Shown: positions 60,071-64,000 of the stretch, one piece after another | Layout of the letters: each line of letters starts with the position of its first letter | Numbering within the stretch: the stretch's first letter is position 1 | DNA from: Aliirhizobium wenxiniae | Lineage (GTDB): Bacteria; Pseudomonadota; Alphaproteobacteria; Rhizobiales; Rhizobiaceae | Direction of reading: 5' to 3' | DNA: 64,000 nucleotides | NCBI RefSeq assembly: GCF_014201355.1 | Contig: NZ_JACHEG010000016.1 | Span: 1-64,000, forward strand | Position numbers and translations under genes: made by a program | Notes under the pieces: generated by a model | What the model was told of the DNA's origin: nothing | Databases searched by the model: none | The model's input: only the letters and a program-made list of their open reading frames with translations

Positions 60071-62020
60071 ATGAAAAACAAAATCACGATCGAAACTGAA
60101 CTCGACGCTGTTCTTCATCTTCTCGATGAAGCGAACATCATCGTCCACGAGAATGACGGCATCATTACCCGCTGGAGTTCCGGTTGTGAGACACTGTATG
60201 GTTGGTCGCGCGAGGAAGCGGTCGGACGATCTGTTCACCAGTTGCTGCAGACGCGGTTTCCTATGCCGCTCGATGAGATTCGCAAGCAACTGGCAGGCGA
60301 AGATTTTTGGCAGGGGGAGGTCGAGCATCGCACACGCGACGGGCGTTCAGTCTTTGTCGCTACACGGTGGACAGCGGTTTCTCTGTCTGCTGACGCGAAA
60401 TCTGTCGTCATCCAGACCATCACCGACGTTACAGAGATGAAAAGGGTTCAGAACGATCTGGCAGAACGGGAAGCACATCTTCGATCCGTTCTCGATACTG
60501 TACCAGAATCTGCAATCGTCATCGACGACACCGGCATAATTACTTCGTTCAGCGCTGCCGCCGAGCGGCTTTTTGGTTACAGTGCTGCGGAAGTGTGTGG
60601 GCAGAACGTCAGCATGCTGATGCCGAACCCTGATCGCGATGCCCATGACAGCTACATCTCCAACTATGTGGAGACTGGTGAGCGGCGCATTATTGGCTAC
60701 GGTCGGGTGGTAAACGGCCGCCGCAAGGATGGTACGATTTTCCCAATGGAACTTGCCGTCGGCGAGGCACGAACAGGCGGCAAACGCATTTTTACTGGTT
60801 TCGTGCGCGATCTGACAACCCGCCAGAAGATCGAAGAAGAGCTACGGCAATCCCAGAAAATGGAAGCGATCGGCCAGCTTGCGGGGGGACTGGCGCATGA
60901 TTTCAACAATTTGCTGACTGTGATTAGCGGCAACCTCGAGATGATGGACTATAAACTCGAAGATGCTCATCTTCGAGTTCTCCTACAGGAAGCACAGGCG
61001 GCTGCAGAGGACGGCGCGAAGCTGACTGGTCAGTTGCTGGCTTTTGGGAGGCGGCAGCCGCTTGACAATAGGCTGGTAGATGTCGGTCAACTCGTTTCAA
61101 GCTTTTCCGACCTAATGCGCCGCACTCTCGGGGAAGCGATCGAATTCAGGACGGTTACTACGGGATCTTCGAATGAAGCACTTGTAGACGCTTCCCAACT
61201 CCAGAACGCTATCCTGAACCTTGTTATAAATGCACGTGATGCTATGCCCCGCGGCGGAAAGCTAACGGTCGAACTTTCTCGTGTAAGGCTCGATGCCGAT
61301 TACGCGAAGATGTACCCGAACATGCGCACCGGAGAATTTGTACTTGTTTCGGTTACCGACACTGGAACCGGCATGACGCCCGACATCAAGAGCAAAGCGT
61401 TCGAGCCGTTCTTCACGACCAAGGACACCAGCGCGGGCACTGGCCTCGGGCTCAGCATGGTGTACGGATTTATCAAGCAGTCCGGCGGCAATATCCAGCT
61501 CTACAGCGAACCTGGGCAAGGCACGTCGGTGAGAATGTATCTGCCCGCCGCGAAGCGAAAAACGGGCATGGATAGTGTTCGGATCACCGCCAATCAGGGG
61601 CAGAGCCCGTTGCCCGGCGGAGCTGAAAAAATCCTGGTTGTCGAGGATGACCCACGTGTCCGGCGCGTGACTGTATCTCGCCTAACGAGCTTTGGCTACC
61701 AGGTCATCGAGGCGGAGAACGGCAACGAAGCTCTGACGCAGTTAGAGAACCACGACGATATCGCGCTGCTTTTCACCGACGTCGTGATGCCGGGCGGAAT
61801 GACGGGCGATGAATTGGCGAACCGTGTCCGTGCGGCCAAGCCTCACATTCCTGTTTTATTCACGTCGGGGTACACCGAACCCGAAATCGCAGGGAAAGAA
61901 CTCGCCCTCACGGGAAGCTGGCTAAAGAAGCCGTACACATCTCGAGATTTGGCAACCCGGGTTCGAGCATTACTTGACGCAACTGACTCCACTTTAGCAA
62001 CACCGGTTACGGCAATGTAA
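60071..62020 (+). CDS. fixL: Hybrid FixL oxygen-sensing histidine kinase
   Basis: A 649-residue soluble kinase. PAS1 at about 12-130. The heme-PAS at about 135-250 carries SAAAERLFGYSAAEV then PNPDRDAHDSYISNYVETGE: His192 aligns with the heme ligand and Arg212 with the distal Arg of FixL. HisKA His276 (GGLAHDFNNLL), LNLVINARDAMP, GTGLGLSMVYGF, and a C-terminal receiver with Asp570 (FTDVVMPGG) and KKPY. There are no membrane segments. This is the rhizobial hybrid FixL (hFixL) form, which in R. etli signals through FxkR to fixK. Binding of O2 to heme should turn the kinase off. It is in an operon with fixK. Confidence 0.92.
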   Translation: MKNKITIETELDAVLHLLDEANIIVHENDGIITRWSSGCETLYGWSREEAVGRSVHQLLQTRFPMPLDEIRKQLAGEDFWQGEVEHRTRDGRSVFVATRWTAVSLSADAKSVVIQTITDVTEMKRVQNDLAEREAHLRSVLDTVPESAIVIDDTGIITSFSAAAERLFGYSAAEVCGQNVSMLMPNPDRDAHDSYISNYVETGERRIIGYGRVVNGRRKDGTIFPMELAVGEARTGGKRIFTGFVRDLTTRQKIEEELRQSQKMEAIGQLAGGLAHDFNNLLTVISGNLEMMDYKLEDAHLRVLLQEAQAAAEDGAKLTGQLLAFGRRQPLDNRLVDVGQLVSSFSDLMRRTLGEAIEFRTVTTGSSNEALVDASQLQNAILNLVINARDAMPRGGKLTVELSRVRLDADYAKMYPNMRTGEFVLVSVTDTGTGMTPDIKSKAFEPFFTTKDTSAGTGLGLSMVYGFIKQSGGNIQLYSEPGQGTSVRMYLPAAKRKTGMDSVRITANQGQSPLPGGAEKILVVEDDPRVRRVTVSRLTSFGYQVIEAENGNEALTQLENHDDIALLFTDVVMPGGMTGDELANRVRAAKPHIPVLFTSGYTEPEIAGKELALTGSWLKKPYTSRDLATRVRALLDATDSTLATPVTAM

Positions 62021-62508
62021 CTTCGTTCGCTTGGCCAAATTTCATGTTGAGTGGCTCCGCGGATGACAAAGGCGCAAAAGTCAGACCAATTGGAAAAGAC
62101 AGATACAGCTGGGGGAGCCTCACTCGCTCCCTCAGTAGGGTAACCGGTAGTGCCTAATTTGGCCGAGGACCGTCCCTACGCCTACGCCGTCGAAACCTGA
62201 TGAATCCTATCGGAACGGGCAAGGCGGCTGCCACGAATGATCGAGGACAGCCGCCAAAATGGAAGTCTTGGGGGTATTAACTTCCGTCGCCGTTATTCGA
62301 GACCTTTGCGGCATAGTTTAGGCCGCGTCACAGTTACAGACATCCGCCACTGACAGGCGAGGCTAATCAGGAATTCCGACAACTTAGCCTTGTCCGTATG
62401 CGGTGATTTGTGTAACTGCCTCAGATAAGCATACCCTCGTGATATACACTGCTCCCTTCATATCGGTGTCAACAGGCTGGATGCAGCCTGATCTGAACGG
62501 AGACGTTG
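62021..62508. other. Intergenic stretch with two hairpins
   Basis: No gene found. A GGGAGC/GCTCCC hairpin lies at about 62110-62137, soon after fixL, and a perfect GGCGGCTG/CAGCCGCC stem with a 17-base loop lies at 62223-62255. Neither has a T-run. A small RNA in this stretch is possible but not shown. Confidence 0.35.
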
Positions 62509-64000
62509 TTGAGCAATAGCAAAAGCCTAGTGGAGGAGAAGAAGCAGACCGCAACTGGTATGGTGTTCTGCGCCTGCGTGCTGGGCCTTTTATGCCTCGT
62601 TATATGGGATGAGTACGAAGGGTGGGCGTCGGCTGTCGCTCGTATCGAACATGGCCTTCTGCAGGACGCCTTTGCAATCGGGCAACATGTTGACGATTCC
62701 ATTCAGGTCGCAGAGCTTGCACTCTCGGATATTATAACGGAAATTGATGATGAAAAGGGCTCGCCACAGCTTCAGGGCAAAATCGTTAACGTGATGAAGC
62801 GCCAGATTGGCGTGGTCCGTCGGCTCGATTCACTCTCGTTCATAGGAGCAAATGGCCGTCTTATTGCAACCTCAGTTGCAAACGGGAGCAGTGGCGTCGA
62901 CTTCGGAGATCGTATCTACTTTAAATACCACAGCACACATGACAGTCCCGCTTCTTTTGTGGGGCCGCCCGTTCTCGATCGTCTGCGGAGCGGTTGGATT
63001 ATCACCGTTTCCCGACGTTACAATCTAAAGGACGGATCCTATGGCGGCGTGGTGGTCGCAACCGTCTCGCTCCGTTACCTTGCCGACTTCTTTCAAAAAT
63101 TTGACATCGGCGCCAATGGCACAGTCCTGCTCGTTAAAGGTGACGGCACAATTTTAACCCGAATGCCGATGAACGAGAATATTTTGGGAACGGATATGAG
63201 TGGGCACGATCTTTTCCAAGCCCATCTTAGCAGGCGCACTGAGGGCGTATATCATTATACGTCGCCTGTGGATGGGATGAAACGCATCAGTGCATACAAG
63301 AAGAGCCAAGCGACCGGAATAGTCACCCAAATCGCGGCATCCCGTGCTGAAACGCTGACGAACTGGATCACTGCTGCCCAAATCAGATGGCTGAGCTTCT
63401 TGGCCATGTTTGGTCTTGCCTGCGTGATAGGGTGGAGATGGAATATCCAGGCAAAACTTCGTCGCATCAGCCAACGGGAACTGACGCGACTCGACGAAGA
63501 GATACGAGTCATCGCGGAGAGTTCCGCTGACCTAATCCAGCGACTGAGCCTCGACGGCACTCGAGAATATGTATCTCAGGCATCCCTGAGCCTTTACGGA
63601 ATTCCACCGGCAGATCTGATGGGCCGCAACATGCTGGAGGGTCTGGAGGAAGAGAGTGCCTCGAATGTTCGGTTGGCCTTACAGCAGATGAGGAACGGTA
63701 AACCGTCGGAGAAGGTAACTGCCTCTCGAAAACTGCAGAATGGTCGTGTTATTTGGGTGGAGACAACTTTCAGCCGCTGTGAACCTCATCCAGGCTCACC
63801 TGCAAGTATTGTTGCCGTTACACGCGATATTACACGCCAGAAGGAGGAGCGGGATAACCTTGACGCTCTTGCCAAGACGGATGGATTGACCGGTATCGCG
63901 AACAGACGTGTGCTTGATGAGCGATTATCAGAATACAGCGCTATGGCTGCGTTACCTCATCCTGTCTCGTTTCTCTTGATCGACGCGGACAACTTCAAGA
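62509..64000 (+). CDS. Membrane Cache-PAS-GGDEF diguanylate cyclase, cut by the window edge
   Basis: An open frame runs to the edge (about 497 codons). TM1 is about residues 18-35 (MVFCACVLGLLCLVIW), a periplasmic double-Cache sensor about 40-285 (LDSLSFIGANGRLIATSVAN; FGDRIYFKYH), TM2 about 290-310 (WLSFLAMFGLACVIGW), a PAS about 330-445 and a GGDEF start (DGLTGIANRRVLDERL, then LLIDADNFK). The GGDEF motif itself is beyond the edge, so activity is not proven. It should make cyclic-di-GMP in response to an external signal. I start at the TTG at 62509 after GGAGACG; TTG at 62506 or ATG at 62560 are alternatives. Confidence 0.88.
   Translation, partial: MSNSKSLVEEKKQTATGMVFCACVLGLLCLVIWDEYEGWASAVARIEHGLLQDAFAIGQHVDDSIQVAELALSDIITEIDDEKGSPQLQGKIVNVMKRQIGVVRRLDSLSFIGANGRLIATSVANGSSGVDFGDRIYFKYHSTHDSPASFVGPPVLDRLRSGWIITVSRRYNLKDGSYGGVVVATVSLRYLADFFQKFDIGANGTVLLVKGDGTILTRMPMNENILGTDMSGHDLFQAHLSRRTEGVYHYTSPVDGMKRISAYKKSQATGIVTQIAASRAETLTNWITAAQIRWLSFLAMFGLACVIGWRWNIQAKLRRISQRELTRLDEEIRVIAESSADLIQRLSLDGTREYVSQASLSLYGIPPADLMGRNMLEGLEEESASNVRLALQQMRNGKPSEKVTASRKLQNGRVIWVETTFSRCEPHPGSPASIVAVTRDITRQKEERDNLDALAKTDGLTGIANRRVLDERLSEYSAMAALPHPVSFLLIDADNFK

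Noticed and set aside
62223..62255. Small RNA in the fixL-diguanylate cyclase gap
   Set aside because: Only a hairpin was seen; no promoter-terminator pair supports a separate RNA gene.
1..64000. tRNA, rRNA, CRISPR arrays, plasmid replication genes
   Set aside because: I looked for cloverleaf-like and repeat-spacer patterns and for repABC-type genes and saw none; a dedicated search tool would be needed to exclude short tRNAs.

Overview
The window looks like a replicon of a Rhizobium/Agrobacterium-type alphaproteobacterium. The evidence is the protein families: Usg, BA14K, DUF982, DUF6894, HWE histidine kinases, a rhizobial hybrid FixL with FixK, a bacteriophytochrome with an HWE kinase and receiver, and a GGAAC-type general-stress promoter signature. 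I saw no rRNA, tRNA, CRISPR array or replication origin. The gene mix (stress, sensing, many remnants) is typical of an accessory replicon or a flexible chromosomal region; this is inference.

Layout. 1-3.1 kb: a partial unknown gene, a usg-like gene and groES-groEL behind a degenerate CIRCE operator. 3.3-9.7 kb: a decayed ligD, small envelope/stress proteins (BA14K, PRC-barrel, CsbD, a lipoprotein) each behind a GGAAC-N18/19-TT site, scraps of histidine kinases, cspA and a run of very small genes. 9.8-13.3 kb: a transglutaminase and a large two-domain glycosyltransferase. 13.5-21 kb: small genes, single-domain response regulators, a hybrid histidine kinase broken by a stop and a frameshift, an ArsR regulator and a TPR/TolB-like membrane protein. 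21-29.3 kb: response regulator, HWE kinase with kaiC, nhaA and a 992-residue hybrid kinase. 29.7-41.9 kb: a stress-metabolism block with a DUF892 ferritin-like gene, katE, DUF2934, a Crp-family regulator, alcohol dehydrogenase, DUF4142, NUDIX, MOSC, an FAD protein, a PfpI/DJ-1 protein and an SDR. 42-46 kb: a response regulator, a LOV-domain kinase and a PAS-HWE kinase. 46.3-49.6 kb: a chemoreceptor and a decaying cytochrome b561/cupredoxin pair. 50-57.7 kb: PAS-LuxR regulator, bacteriophytochrome, IS remnant, a response regulator/Cache-HWE kinase pair and an EcfG-like sigma factor. 58.2-64 kb: a second DUF892 gene, fixK with hybrid fixL behind a K-box, and a diguanylate cyclase running off the right edge.

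Taken together the window reads as a sensory and general-stress region. Red/far-red light (phytochrome), blue light (LOV), oxygen (FixL-like heme PAS), a KaiC-type ATPase and several unknown inputs feed HWE or HisKA kinases. Many of these are paired with single-domain receivers. An EcfG-like sigma factor is present, and thirteen candidate EcfG/RpoE2-type promoters are found, most directly in front of envelope, catalase-cluster, PfpI/SDR and small stress genes. PhyR and NepR, the core of the alphaproteobacterial general stress switch, were not seen here, so the link between these kinases and those promoters is inference. Interspersed remnants (ligD, kinase fragments, esterase, IS3-like transposase, b561) show active gene decay and rearrangement.
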